Shown here: positions 26,901-40,389 of the stretch, piece after piece | Position numbering within the stretch: the stretch's first letter is position 1 | How the letters are laid out: the number at the start of each line of letters is the position of its first letter | Assembly: GCA_013397935.1 (NCBI GenBank) | Contig: VZRN01004407.1 | Location: forward strand, 1-64,000 | Length of the DNA: 64,000 nucleotides | DNA from: Dasyornis broadbenti | Taxonomy: Eukaryota > Chordata > Aves > Passeriformes > Dasyornithidae | Reading direction: 5' to 3' | The notes under the pieces: model-generated | Databases searched by the model: none | What the model was told of the DNA's origin: nothing | What the model saw: the letters and a program-made list of their open reading frames with translations, nothing else | Translations under genes and position numbers: made by a program

Positions 26901-27162
26901 AGGTGGTGTCTCTCTCAGATTTTCTTACTTTTCCGTACACATTGTGCATTACTCAGTAACTTTGGCAGCTCCATAGTGAGGGATCAAGCCACAGCTTCCT
27001 CTTCCAGTTCAGATTTGTTCAGTCACAGTATGGGTGATTACAGAAGAGAGAAATGGCAAATTGTGGTCTCATTGTCGGGTATCGGATTTCTAAAAATAAT
27101 TAAAGGAAACCAGATATTTTATGATGTGCCAGATGAATAATTCTAGAACATATTTTATTAAA
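26901..27162 (+). other. Candidate terminal exon with poly(A) signal, plus strand
   Basis: A very strong acceptor (long C/T run ending CTCTTGCCTCAG at 26900) opens a frame of 79 codons that stops at TAA 27138-27140. ATTAAA follows at 27157-27162 and a GTGTGGTG element at 27172-27179, the order expected for a 3' terminal exon. The reading frame has a serine run and otherwise no recognisable domain. No strong matching donor was seen between the CpG-rich patch at 26.0-26.3 kb and this acceptor. Confidence 0.2.
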
Positions 27163-30100
27163 GAAGATGAAGTGTGGTGCTAATCTTTGGGAAAGTTTCC
27201 CTTCATTAATACAGAGCTGTTAGCACAGTTGTGGCCTGGAGCTAAAGTTGTGACTGAGCACCACTCTGAGACTCAGACATCTGTGTTTGGGATCTGTTTG
27301 GCACAGGTGCTTCTAAAATACTCTCTATCTCTCTAATGGACTGAAGCTAAAGCCAGTGTCATAGGCATGAAGAGCTCAGAACTTAAAATCCAACCCTTGG
27401 CCACCATTTTCGGTTTGCGCCTCTTTAAATCTGTGGCTTTAAATCTTTAAATCTATCATTTTCCAGGCTGGTTGTCCATGAAGACAAGTTATGGATGTTA
27501 CTGGGAAATGGTAGCCATGGCTGGGAAATGAAGACCCCAGTGGGAACTGCTACCTCATCTCTGTCTTTCCAGGGCAGAGACAGAGCTCATCTGTAATGAC
27601 TGGATATAATGGCATGCGTTTCTCTAAGTCATATTTTCTCACAAAATTTGTGTTCTGTTTAAACAAGTGTCTCAGGGTTGTGATTTTTGAAACTGTTGGA
27701 AAATCTGAACTGAGGGCTAGAGAAACCCCACGGTGTTTCTGTGTCTTTAAGCAAATTTGAAGCAGTACTTCATGCAGAGCTGCCAGTCTCATACAAAGCA
27801 AAATAAACCCAAGCAATCTAAATGACAGAAATTATTTCTGAACATCTCTGAAGTGTGATTTTGGTGTATCTCACATAAGAATAGTTTAATTTCATTGATG
27901 AGAATCATAAAAAAAGGTCAAAACAGATAATAGTGACACTAAGACCAGACTTGCTCAAGCACTTTTTATCTCTGTGACCATGCAAGCCAACAGCTACTGA
28001 ATGTTGCAGGGTAAGGGCTGAGCTCTTGGCGTTGATATTTTTGTAAAAACCACTGCTTCAGTGACAAAACGATGACCCAATCAAATTTGTTTTATTGCTC
28101 TATTACTCATTCCCTTTTTTATTAGATCTGTGCTATGGTAGGATATAACCATCAGAATAACCAGGCAATTTTGTTTTGCACACTAAAACCTAATCAGGCA
28201 TTACCTAAACACTTTCTTACCATTGCAAGTGACAGCAACATTTGATCCTATTTCTGCCAAAATCAATACATGAAAACTCACAGAGATAACACTTTAAATG
28301 AGCTATGGCACTCATCAATTGTCTTTCTCTGATTTTATGAGCATAAAATGTTCCTCTTTATATTGTGGGCTTTTAGAACACACGTATATTTGGACTTTTT
28401 TGTGGTGAGAATACCAAGCGCTAAGTCTTCATTAATGTAGGGGCCCCTATAACAGATGCATGTGGATAGATACTCTGATTTTTATTACCGCTTGCTAAAT
28501 TATTACCAGTCTGCTCAGCCAAAGTATTATGCTTTAGGTAGAGGAGTTAAGTATAATTAGCCTGTTTTGTTATCTTCATTATGGTAGTGGAGATGGATGA
28601 GTAGATTTTCAGCTGGCAAATATTCTTGACAATATTTTAAGGTTGTTTCTCTTTACATGCTGGTTGAAGACAATCTGGTGTTGGTGAAGCATCTTATAGC
28701 AAAGTGAGCTAGGAGAAGGGAAAATCAAACAGCTTGGCTTGAGGTAACATTCTTTTCAGTTTTGTCAGATGTGAACACTACACTCACTGTAAAAGCTGCG
28801 CTTTGATTTCACTTAAGTGCAGCAGTTACATATTGTTATCAATGCCAGGAATCTTCTAATCATTTGGTAGACAAGAAAAAAACATGGGTTACTTTGAAGG
28901 CCTTGTTTGAGAATGCTAAAGTGAAGTATGTGTCCCGTGCTTAGTGATTAGCATGTATCAATAAATCCAGGCATGAAAAACTGGGAATGCTGATGCACCT
29001 CCAAGAACACATCCAAATGACAGAGACAGCTTTATGCAGTGCATTTATCTGACAGAGACATAAATGGATCTCTATTTCTTCTCCTTTTGTGTTAACAAAC
29101 TTTGGTTTGCTATACTATCCAGTCACTTTTTGGTGAGAATGGAGGTAATTACTTCATTGATGTTCCAATTACCATCAGGTTGTGTTGTTGTTCAAAGACA
29201 GATGATCACAAAAGACTTTATGTTTGACAACAGACTTAAAAACCACATTGTCCTCCTTTTTGCTGTCATATGCATCACACCTAGCACAAAATCTACCCTC
29301 GTCCTTTGCACTTTTAGGAAGGTGTCCTTTGCAGGAAGGCTGGGTTTCAGAAAAAATCTTTTTCATGTAGGCTTACATTGCTGCTTTATCCCTTCAGTTT
29401 CCTGTTCCTCTTCAAACCCATTTTCCCAGCCTCTCCAGACACAGCAAAACCCCCCTAAATCTTCTTTGATCAAATACCCACCTACCGCACCTCTGCCAAG
29501 CTGTAACTCCAGGAGTTAAATGCTCTGAAAAGAAGTTTTGGTCCTGAATGTGAGCAATCTCCCTCTGCTCAATAAACCTGGTTGTTAAAAATATATACAC
29601 TCACTTTTCAGGGCTACCTTTGGACTATATATGATGTCAGCAGCTGCTTGTCCTTCCATATTTCAGGCTGGTTCTAAAGAAACACTGCTGTGGGCTCCTG
29701 CCTGCCTGGCACTGTTTGTCCTGCCAGGTGATGCAGCGGCTCTGAGATCAGTATTAATGAGTGTGGGAACAGAGCCACAGCTACATGATGCTATCAGCTG
29801 GTTGTGCTTCCCTTGACAATGGATGACAAATTATCCACGTTGAGTCTCCTCGCTGATTTGCATGCGAGCGTCACGTTTGTTTTCAGTAAAGATGTATTTC
29901 AGAGTTGCAGTATTCTAACATGACAGAGGATGCAGGCTGAATGCCATGCAGATGAGGGGAATATCCACTTCTTTGGCAGCAGAATTTTGCAGAATTGGTG
30001 TACTTATAAATATTCTGTTTGAAAAGAGACACTGAAAACTAAATACTGTAAAAAATATAAAAGGTTAATAATGCCCAAAGAGAGATTACGGGAAAATGGA

Positions 30101-31490
30101 AGTGCTGTGTTGAAGAGCTCTCCAGTGTAATTGCCCAGATAACCTAGGGCCAGATGGTATCAAAAATATCAACACTGCTCATGCCAGTGAACACCTACCT
30201 CATTGCATTGTCCCGCTGCAGCCAACAGCACTGCTGCGAGTGCTCAGCCTCAGGCTGTCAGCACTGCTGCCCTGCAGAGATCTGAGGGAACTTTTAAACG
30301 TCATTAAAGCTCTCTTAATCTCAGTCACCTCACCAGCAATGCCTATGGTACAGCTGGCTAAATACAGCCATTGTAAACCTGACTTCAGGTACAGTTTATA
30401 AGTAAAATTGGATGGATAAAAGTGTTTCTGCTATGTGAGTTACTGATGACCATGTATTTGCAATTTTTATTTCTTATTCTACCAAGGCTGAGCCGAAACC
30501 ATACTCGCTTGTCAGGGTCTGTTGCAGATTTCAAAACATGCACATTTGCCCAGGGATAAAGATAATCTTGTGTAAATCAGTTTGAGTCGATATTCAAATC
30601 AATAGCAAGAAGAAACAACCACAGTGGCTGAGCTAAATTTCAGTGAGTATTCAGGCTTGGGTGGGTCTGAATCTGGGTAAAGTCTGGAGGAAGAACTGTG
30701 AATCCTTGTGTAGAATTGCACTGGCCTGTATGGATATCTGTAGTCCTGAATGCTGCTTATAACTGGTGTTCTGAACAGAAATGTGTTCAGGTAAAGCTGC
30801 AGTTTAATACAGGGAGAAAGGCTGAGTAGCAAACTTAAAGTGAGCTGATGTGAGGCTTGTTCTTCCTAGAAGTTTGCAGGAAATCAACAGCATGTTTCCT
30901 AATAACCCACATAGTCACCGGTTTTTACTTCGCCTCGCAGAAGTGCTTTATTTCCTTTATCATTACATGAAACGCTTCCCTCCTCTTTTTAAAGGAAAGC
31001 TTCAAAGTCGTCAACCTAAAGTGACAATAATGCTGTTCAGAAAAAAATCTCTCTGGCATGAAGTTTCACACCAAATGCTATGAAGTGAATAAAATCATTC
31101 TGAAAAATAGCACTTGAGCATGAAAGGCCATCTCAGCATGTTTGAGTGATTCACACAAAATGCAGTCAAGATTTATTTGATCTGAGTTTTTCCTATGAGC
31201 ATAAAGATTCCTAATCACTAAAACAATATTACTCCAGTAACATCTTTAGGATACCATCTACCTGTTGGGAAGCTTCCTGGAGATCACTGACGTTTTATTT
31301 CACCACTAGTAACCTGGCTGCATCATTCCTCATCTTTCCTGGGAATCAGGAGCAAGGCACTCTGCCTTGTGATTTACCCCAGAAGAAAGGCTCTGCTCAA
31401 AGCAAAGCAACGCAGTTTTGTGCATGTAGGTACTCATGAATCATCACCAGATGTATCTTTAATTCCAAGCTCAGCAGCCACAGTAATCCC

Positions 31491-31511
31491 TTTCAGTGAA
31501 TTTCAGTGAAT
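31491..31511. repeat. Decamer tandem repeat (TTTCAGTGAA)2
   Basis: Two exact copies of TTTCAGTGAA plus one base. Confidence 0.85.
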
Positions 31512-31989
31512 TCAGAGTATTTCAGAAATAATCTAATAAACTTCAGACTGCATTTTTACCATGGAGAGCTTTCTGGTCTTTTTTTCTGGAGATTCACTTT
31601 CTTTTCAACAGATCAGAAATACCAAAAAAATCTCTTCCCTGCTTTTTGCTTTCTTTTCTTCATGTCTTCTTGAATAAAGCCAATTAGATCTCTAAATCAG
31701 GAGCTTTTTGGGTTTGGGACTTTTTTTTAATAGCAGACTGGAGGAAGAGTTTTGAACACCTGTGATCTCTTGATGGAGTGCCACAATTTGATTTTCCCAA
31801 GTCCTGATGTTTCTTCCTTTTTCTCTCATCTCTTTTGGTGTCAGACTAATATTTGTACCTTTTGATAAGCAGACCTCCACAGGGACTTCTGGGCCTTTAC
31901 CCAGCATTCTCAGGCTGTGTTACTTTTGGTAAAACCAGACAGTTTTGTGATCACTAAAAGCTTGGAAGAAAAATTCCGGGAAAAGTCTG

Positions 31990-32029
31990 CTTCTTTTTTT
32001 TTTCTTTCTCTTTTTTTTTTTCCCTTTTC
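31990..32029. repeat. 40-nt pure pyrimidine tract
   Basis: Every base from 31990 to 32029 is C or T, with two long T runs. Such tracts can adopt triplex structures and serve as splice-acceptor pyrimidine stretches, but the next AG (CAG at 32040-32042) comes only after a G-rich GGGGGC. Confidence 0.9.
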
Positions 32030-32744
32030 GGGGGCATTTCAGGCCCTTTAACATTTCTCCAGAAGAAAGAACAAATTTTTTTTACAAAGAGGAAAAAATA
32101 AAAAAGGGAACGGACTGCTGTTCCCTTGGAGCCCTGAAGGAAGCAGAGCAGGGAGCAAACAATACTTACGTGCCTGATAAATGGCTGTGTTGCTGAAATC
32201 TAAAACTCTGAAATGGCAACACAAGGCATAGAGGTCTTATCTTGTATACAGGATGATGATGTACTCGTGTTTTAGGGAAATCAGATTGTTAGGCTGACTT
32301 AGGGCTTTGACTTACCTGGGACTTGATTAATACAACAGATTACAGATAAAATAGCTCACGTGATGGATACCAGGAACAGTTCTTTGTGGCAAAACAAAAG
32401 CATTTGATAATCCCCTAACCAGCCTATGAGAAAGAAGTGATTCCCTTCAACGTGAATCCAGTGATGTGGGACTACTTAGGGAAACCATCTTAGCACCCTG
32501 TAAAGAGGCCAGAACCTCACTGGAGTGATGCAGCTTCCCTGGGGATTTTAATCCTGGGGAGTTTTTTTTTGTCAGCTCGTTCTCAAATTGTATTTAGGTA
32601 ATACCTTCTGGACAGAAACACTGGTTGATGGGAAGCTGGTAAGAGGTTTTACAAGTCCTGCACTTTGATTGTGCAGTGTGGAACCTCTGCCTTGTTTGTC
32701 TACGGAATAATGCGTGCCGTTTTCCTCTTTGTAACTTTAAAAGT

Positions 32745-32786
32745 ATTATATTTATATAATATATAAATATATATTATATTTAATAG
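32745..32786. repeat. AT-only palindromic low-complexity stretch
   Basis: Forty-two consecutive A/T bases made of alternating TATA/ATAT blocks that read almost the same on both strands, so the stretch could form a hairpin or cruciform. Confidence 0.85.
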
Positions 32787-33662
32787 CATGTATAATTTGA
32801 GGGAATTAAGAGCAGGGGTGCAGGAGAGCATGCACGAGACTGGAAACGTGAGCTGTGAAAGGTTGGGAGGAAGGCCATAGATTGAATCAAATAATGGAAA
32901 CGTGAGCTACACCAGAACAGAGCACAACAGGGCCAGAAACTGGGAGACGCACAAATCCTGGTCATCAGCAGGGACCCAGAAAACTTCTGGAAATGGTCTG
33001 TCAGAAGCAGAAGGAACATAAAAAATGAGAAACCACCAAGAAAATAAAAAGCTTGGAAAAGAAAAGGTTAGGTTTTCATCGTGTCTCCTCCACAGGATGG
33101 GGATTATGGGTAATGGGGCTGAAAACGCATGGAATGAGCGGTTCATTTTGAAGTGGATCAAAGCCACCGACTTTGGACAGAGTAGGATTTGTCAGGATTG
33201 TGACAAGGTTAGAATGTGGGCCCTGAACTACTTTAAGGCATTCTCAAAGCTCTGCAGAGTTAGAGAAACTAACCTACTGCTACAGCTCACCCAAGGAAAA
33301 CTGCTGTGTGACAACTTCAGGAATTTAGGCCAAACTGAGCAGGGAAAAGCAAAACTATCTTTATAATTTACTTTGTTGTTTTCAAAGTTGCTTTGTATTC
33401 CAGAAATTCAGGAAATTCTCATTTTCACATTTTTGCACAGAACTTATTGCCTCCCAATTACAATGAGGCATTCCAATCTCACTTAAAAGCTGATCTAGTA
33501 AGAAAAAAACCTCAAAACCTTTCAGAAAACTGAATAGCACCAAAATCATAGTATAGTGAGAGGCTTCTGTCTTTCTTAATTAAAACTCCCAACAGTTAAA
33601 ATAAATAAAGTGATTTGCATTTGATCTAACCTTTTCTCAAATTTATGTTCATCCACCAAATT

Positions 33663-33678
33663 AAAAAAAAAAAAAAAA
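33663..33678. repeat. Poly(A) tract, 16 nt
   Basis: A run continuing after a G into five more A and then C-rich sequence. About 60 bp downstream lies a pyrimidine-only stretch built from short T runs separated by single C (about 33734-33758). Confidence 0.95.
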
Positions 33679-36600
33679 GAAAAAACCCCTCCATTTTCCC
33701 CCCAGATGTAATTAGTTCTGGATACAGGTACAGATTTTCTTTTTTCTTTTTTCTTTTGGCTTCAGCATTCACCCAGCACCGTATCTCTTGATCTGTCAAT
33801 TTTTCTGAGCCTTAACTTAAGGAAGATAGAGTTACTGTTGAAAAGTCTATTGTAAAGAAAAAGATTGATCTAATACTAACAGAGGTATTAAACCCCAAGG
33901 AACTGAAAGACACCTGTGGATTTAGAACAGAGGAAGCACTTTCTGTGCCGATAAACTGTGGAAAGAGGAGCTCTGTTTACTGCATCTGGCCAGCATCAAG
34001 GCATGTGCTCCAGTGCTGCATCCACTGCTTCCGAGAAAAGCTTGGAGCCTTTAGCCCTTAGCCAGGCAATCAGTATGTAATTTAAACAGCATTTCAGATC
34101 CTTGAGACAGCTGCACAGGTTACATAAATTTCCTTCTAGAAAAGGCAGTGAAACTACCCAGGGCAGTCCTGAAGTTCTCCCTGCCCGATGTCACAGAGTT
34201 AGACTGGCTTTCTGCCTTACGGAACATCCCCATTTTCCCTCCTGCTGTGCTGTCCCAGCTGAGCCCCAGCAGGCTGCAGAGAAGCTCTCATTTGCCTTCT
34301 GCCTTGCTGAATGCCTAAGCAGAGCCAGCTCCAGCAGGGAGAGGAGGGGACTGTGTGGGTCACGGTGTAATTTGCCATTTTTAGTGGACAGTGAGGATTT
34401 GCCTACATGTAAAAGTTGCCTTTATGTCATGCTGCTTATAGGGCAGGAGGGCACTCGGCCTCTGTATGCTCTTGCTTTGTCCTGTCAGTGCAGTAAAGCA
34501 CTGCAAGTGCAGTGTTTGGGGTGAAGGAGATTGGAGACCCCAGTCGTAATCTAGGATTCCGTCTCTTCCTGGCAGATAACAATCAGTGGTCAGTGCACTT
34601 CCGAAGGGAAACGATTGCCAAGCTCAGCAAATCTGTGAAAAGGCAAAAGACAATTTCATTCTGCAAAATTTCCCCCCTCCTCCTGCAGATGAAACCCATG
34701 CCTTTTCTCTTTCTCTCGATGCTACAATCTGTCGTACACATGTGGTTCAGACTAGGACCAAGGACTTGAGTGCTGAATCTGGCAGAAGCAGGCTCAGCCT
34801 GTTACCAGGCCCTGTGTTCTCCCTGCCCTGTGGCAAGAAGTTGCCATGTCGGTGGCCAGGTCAGTAGAGAGGAGCATATGCAGCGCCTCAGCAATGACTG
34901 CAGCAGCTCCTGCGTAATTGCGAGCATGCTGTCGTTGACTCTTCAGGCTAATCAGGCCAGAGAGGTGAGATCACACTGGTGAAAGAGTCAGTGAGTGGGA
35001 ATGGCTGAGATGTTTGCACACATTCCGTTCTGCTGCTTTTCTTCAGGCGTGCGGGAGGTCAGCCAAGGAGCAGGGAGGTCAGCAGGGTGTGGGAACGGCT
35101 TTAAACACTTCAGCTAGTTTCACCAGGGCTCAAGAGTCAAGCCCTAGGCTTTATCCTTGTGGGCTTGATCAAATTGCCTATGGTTTCAAGGTCTTTCTTG
35201 AAGACATTTTTTCCTGAAGTGCTACTTCTTAGAGAAAAGTTGGAACATAAAAAGTCAGAATTAAAAAATGCAGTCACGCAACAGGAAATTTGCAGGTCAG
35301 TTTAAACCCTTCTCTACCTCATCTCACATAGAGCAAAAACCTATTTTTTTTTCGTCCCTCCCCGAACACAATACTTTCCAGTGAACTTTTTTCAGTTTTT
35401 TTTCTTTAGTAGAATAAGTCCTCTTCACTCATTCTCCTTAGTTTAAGTAAATAACATTACTTAAAAACACCATTGCAGAATTTTCAACTCCATGCGGCAC
35501 TCCTCTATACCAAACATCATCCTGGGGAATGTTCCATCTCCTTGTGCCTGCTCCATTTGCTGACCTGATAATGTTTGGACACCAGGAAAATGTGACTAGG
35601 GGTTTATGGTTTGGACTACAGCAAGAGATGGGCATCTGTATCCAAACTTTTAGACTTGGTTCTGTCCTTCCAAGTGAAAAAGGAACGCTACCTCTTTCCC
35701 TCTAGTTTCCCGTCTCTAAGAATGCCTAGTTAGGGTTCATGTATTTGTCACTGCCACCAAAGATGCATCATAACAGGCAGAATTTTGAACAAAAAGAGCT
35801 GCTTTATTCCTTTCTCATAATTACCCAGCTGTGAAGAGGGGACATCATGCTAGAGCATCCCCTGGTAACCTCAACGTTGCTTGACCCAGAGCAGATGTGA
35901 TTTTTCTGAGAGGCTGAGCTGTGTGACAGGGAACAAGCTGCTGGGATAGTGCGGACATCTGGTCTGGGCTGTAGTTCAGAAGATGTACAGAGAAGTGGCT
36001 GCGGTTTCTGTGCTGCCTGGAGCTGCCCGAAGCAGCCCGGTGGGGGAACTCTTGCCCCTACGATGAACTGAGGATGGCAAGAACAGCTCCTCTCCTGTCA
36101 TGGCCAAGAGCAGCGAAAACGGGCCATGAGCTGGCAGAGTCGCAGGCTCAAATGTCTGTGCAATTAGGCTGTTTCACAGAGATTTCTGTCCTAGTATAAT
36201 AAACTCACAACTTTTAGAAAAGCAGGCATAACCCTTCCCCACCACATTCATCAGGGAGGGGAGAGATTTTTGATTTTTCCTTTCTGGTGCCATTTCTCTG
36301 ATCCAACAAAAAAAAGGAAAGGAGTCAGTAGGGATTACCCCTTGGGAGCACAGTATTTAACACTCATTTGGCAGGTGATATTTACCCTGTTTTAAGAGGA
36401 TTAGACACAGTCATAGTCCAGAATAACAGTCAAGGTATCTCCAACATCAGCGATTTCTTTGCACAGTCTTTGCCCTTTTAACCGCCTCTTTTGTAACACT
36501 GGGGGCCACTCCTGGTTCATCCTCCTTGCAGGGCCAAGGTTTTTCAAAAAATGAGAGCGTGAGAGAGAGAAACTCTGCAAACAAGACACATCAGTGCAGT

Positions 36601-36792
36601 TGTATTGAAGTTGCTATCAAGGCGTTTATTGGTATGCCAATTGCACTTCAGCTTCCCAACTGTACAACTTTCTTGTAGCATTTGGAAACACACCATGGAC
36701 AAACCATTTAAAAGAAATAGCTCAAAATGCCAACAGAAAAATAAATGGGGAGGTAGGAGAAATGAAGGGGTTTGTCAATTCTGGGTTGTTTC

Positions 36793-36813
36793 TTATTTAT
36801 TTATTTATTATTT
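36793..36813. repeat. (TTTA)n microsatellite
   Basis: About five TTTA units, the last imperfect. Confidence 0.85.
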
Positions 36814-37093
36814 AATTTGTATTTGGAGTGGAAAGTATGTGTAATCATGTGGAAAGTAAATTAAGACAGCTCACTTGTGGGTGTTAAAGAAGCACCTAAT
36901 TTTTCTGAAAGAGGTGTCTGTTGAGAGATGATAAGGTAAAGCACGTTTCCAAGCTGAACTCCGCTGCAGAACCTTTTGTAGGGGAGTGAGGGTCCCTCCA
37001 GCCCCGGTAGCAGTGCTGTGGCCAGAAGATGATCCCGACTCTGTTGGCAGGGTGAGCAGTGAGGTGTAGAGGGGAAGGGGGAGCCTTCTTCTC

Positions 37094-37147
37094 TTTCTGG
37101 TTTATTTCTTTCTGTTTTATTTTTTCTTCCCTTTCTGTTTTATTTCT
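37094..37147. repeat. Degenerate tandem repeat of a TTTCTGTTTTATTTCT unit
   Basis: Three copies of a 16-nt pyrimidine-rich unit at 37094-37109, 37109-37124 and 37132-37147, the first and second with one or two changes. The block lies in a longer T/C-rich region. Confidence 0.75.
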
Positions 37148-38439
37148 TTGCTGCTTTCTAAATCTCCTGCACTTTCACCTCCTTTCCTCTTCAGCTGAGC
37201 TGCCACCGTGCTTACCTGGCTGCCCAAGCGATGCTCGGCTGGCAGCTGTGCCAGGAAAAAGCCTGTGGAGAAGGAGTGTCTGACACCATGACTGTGGGAA
37301 TGGCCCTGGTGGCTTTTATCTGCTTTATAGAAAGGGAAACTGGTATTACTCAATCAATTATCTGCACTCATGAATGGGAATTGAGAGTAACACTGCATCT
37401 CTTGGTTAATGCTCATTGCAGGAGTCAGACCTGCTCCCATAACTGCACCAAAGAACAGCGTGTTTAACCCTTGGGTAGCAGATTCTCTTCAAGCCTTGGC
37501 AGAAGGGAAAAGGAAAACCTTATAGCACTACGTCTTTTTCTCAAAAGCATGAAAAATGGAGCAGATTGAAAGAGAAGACTCGAAGACTACTGCATCTGTA
37601 GCAGACAAACAGATGGGGAATGCAAACAGAGGAGGGATCAAGCCCAGGGCAAGGGAAGAAACAATTTCCACTGAACGCATTTCTTGGTCTGGGTCAAACC
37701 TTTTAAGCAAATGTGTCAGATGTTTGAGGCAGCGCACACCTCTTACATCATACGTGGGAACTGGGATGTGAGGCCAACTTTGGCATGAAAGGCTGTACGA
37801 TATTCTGTGTTCAGAACTCTGCTAGTGTGAAATGACAGCTACAATAAATGGCAAATTCGGCCTTTTATGCGTGTGCTTGCTATTCCAGCTGCTTGAATAA
37901 ACATTCCATCAAACCTGAGCCTGGGGATTGAACCTGAGCTCAGATTCTATTTTGTTTTGCCTACCTCACCCCTGAGCTTCCCGCTAACAGCGGAACTGGC
38001 ACCTTGAGGCCAGGCCCACTGGGTTATTTATTGTGGCACACGGTAATTAGACACCTGACTTGGCAACCTCCAGCCTGGGCAAGGTATCTCTGTGTGATAG
38101 ATGGAGCATGAGGAGGCAGTTGTCTCGGAATGGGAGCAAAGGCAGAGGATATACTGAGCGGGGAATTTCAGTCAGAATTCATCAGTCGTCAGCCGGCGCA
38201 ATAAAGATCCTGGAAAGGTTTACTACCCATCAGGGAAGTCCTGCACATTTTCTCCAATCTAAAAAGATACAGTGGGAAAGACTAGGAGCTTAATGGCTCA
38301 TTTTCTGGCTTTCATTAGGTCATTTCATCCATTCTGGGAAATATTTCCCACCTATTCTTAAACCCACTTTTCATTTACATTTCATGTGCTGAGTTCTGCA
38401 AGTACACCTGCTTTAATTCTTTTCTTGAATCGTCCAAAT

Positions 38440-38780
38440 ATGAAACAATGGACTGAAAATGTTTCATTAGCTAAGACATGCATTTTCTATTAAATTTAGA
38501 TAATTGCAACTTTTCTCTGTATAATAAATAAACCTCTGCTGAAAAACCACTCTAAAGAAAATGCTTAATTAAAAAAAAATTAATTACTTTATCTGGCTTT
38601 TATAATAAAATGCTAAGAAAACAAACATTTTGAAATGCTGTAATGGTAGCAGATTGTTTTTCTTTCTTTTCGTTGAGGCAACAGCTTTGATAAATATTTC
38701 CAGTTAGTCATAAATTCATTATGAATCTGTACTAGTAAAATAAGATTTTCTCATAATCATTGAACATTACATGAAGTACT
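38440..38780. other. AT-rich block dense in homeodomain-type core motifs
   Basis: The block contains many TAATTA/ATTA-type cores (for example CTTAATTAA at 38562 and TTAATTAC at 38579) and near-palindromic ATTCATTATGAAT around 38714-38726, with no repeat structure. Many vertebrate conserved enhancers look like this, but so does ordinary AT-rich DNA. Conservation cannot be judged from one sequence. Confidence 0.15.
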
Positions 38781-40356
38781 TTTGGGAAAAGCTATAGAAA
38801 CAACAACTGTGATTACATAAGCAAATATGAAATCTGAAAAGTATTCAGTGGGTATTTTTATTGTTTGTTGCATTGTGGGTCATTTTTGGTCAGAAATGCT
38901 GACAGGGAAGGTGTGGGTGACATAAATGCAGGGTTATGTCCACATCCAGGTTGAGTGCCTGGGATTGAAGTGTGCTAAGAACGTTGTAGGTTTCCAAAGG
39001 GGGTTTTTAGCTCTGGCAGTAGCCAAGCTCATGGGATGAATTCACTGCAGGGATGTTGGGGAGGCAGTTTAGGGGCATGAAAATCTTTATCTCACTTGCC
39101 AAATAGGAAATGAATGGATGGAGCAGTTTTGGCTCTCTGACTCATGTGCTCATTTCTTAAAATGTACTCTTCTGCCTGAACCTGCAGTTCAGTGGGAGAA
39201 GTAATGTATGAAAACATCCATTTCATGTCCCCCCAGTGACTCCAGAGCAGGAAAAGCCACACGTGTGCTCAGGCTGTCGTGTGTCGTTGTCTGTCCGTGG
39301 GGACTGAGGGAGGAATACCCGTGCGGTGATCTTCCCTCAGACAATGGCTTGCTCTACGGCATCACTGCTCTGTGAATTTTATGTTCTTGGGTTCTAAAAT
39401 GAGGATAATAGTAATTATTTACCTGAAATGGCAGCTATGCATCTTAATGAGGCAATGTTTGTGAGGCTTTCAGCTACGGAATATGCTATAAAACTCAGGA
39501 TAGTCATGGAAAGGAGGATCTGAAAGGCCAAGTTAGTGACACAAAGCACAGGATGCATATCCTTTGTGACACTGGGTGACGATCTGAAGATGCTGCAGAA
39601 GAAAAAGAAGAGAAATCTTACAAAAAATGTAGATGGGGTCTTATATCTTCTAAACCAGGGGTACAGACACACCCTTGCCTGGACATCAAAGGGAATTAGA
39701 TGTTCCCCTGTGGTGCAGGCAGGGCACTGGCTCAGCTATATTTGTTTCCTTTCTGGCTAATACCAGTGTCACCATACCATTAACCAGGGCACAGAAGTGA
39801 AATGAGCCCTGGAAATGTTAGTGGTATACAAAATTTTCTTTACTGATATCAATTTTCCCTCAGTTTAAATAGAATTTTTAATATAAAAGGTTTGTAGGCC
39901 AAAAGAATTTACCCAGCTGTTCTATTGTGCCAGGCAGCTGGCTTGCATTCAGGATATGTTTCTTGCTCTTCTGAAGTCAAACAGAAAAGCCAATATTCCT
40001 TATCGTATTTAATGTATCTGCCTTGAGAAAACCAAAAAGTTCCTGTACCAACATTGTCTCTACAACAGAAACATCTAGGTCTGTTCTTTTGTGAGTTTTA
40101 ATATGCCACTGCTGTGCTCACTGCTCTCATTCTTTACCTATTTTTCTACCTGGTGTATCAGGAAGAAGGTTTTTTTTTCCCCTCTTCTTTTATACAGTGC
40201 TGAGCTGATAGATGTTTTGAACAAGGCAGCTTTGGTTCAAATTGGGTGTTCTGCTAGGGCAGGGCAAGCTGATGAATTGTAAATGCTGTTTTTGGAAAGA
40301 TGTGTCCAAGGCACTGCAGGTCATTTGAACTCCAGGACACCGCTGCAGCTTCGCAC

Positions 40357-40389
40357 AGAAAGAGGAGAAGGAGGAAGGAAGGGAGGAGG
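40357..40389. repeat. 33-nt pure purine tract
   Basis: Only A and G from 40357 to 40389, mostly GGA/GGAA units. It lies 120 bp before the gapped poly(A) run. Confidence 0.88.

Noticed and set aside
29064..29600. 151-codon ORF followed by CTCAATAAACC, looking like a gene or LTR end.
   Set aside because: The frame has no recognisable domain, no start context or partner splice sites, and no LTR boundaries were found.
31692..31907. 71-codon minus-strand ORF with a natural-looking residue mix.
   Set aside because: Length is within chance expectation for AT-rich DNA, and no splice sites, family match or poly(A) signal support it.
32290..32390. Perfect minus-strand donor CAG|GTAAGT at about 32316.
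   Set aside because: The upstream minus-strand acceptors are weak and all three frames of the best 66-bp unit contain stops.
37117..37353. Minus-strand ORF with a lysine-rich tail and a good internal donor.
   Set aside because: Much of it is antisense to the TTTCTGTTTTATTTCT repeat; only a 47-bp exon-like unit remains and its acceptor tract is short.
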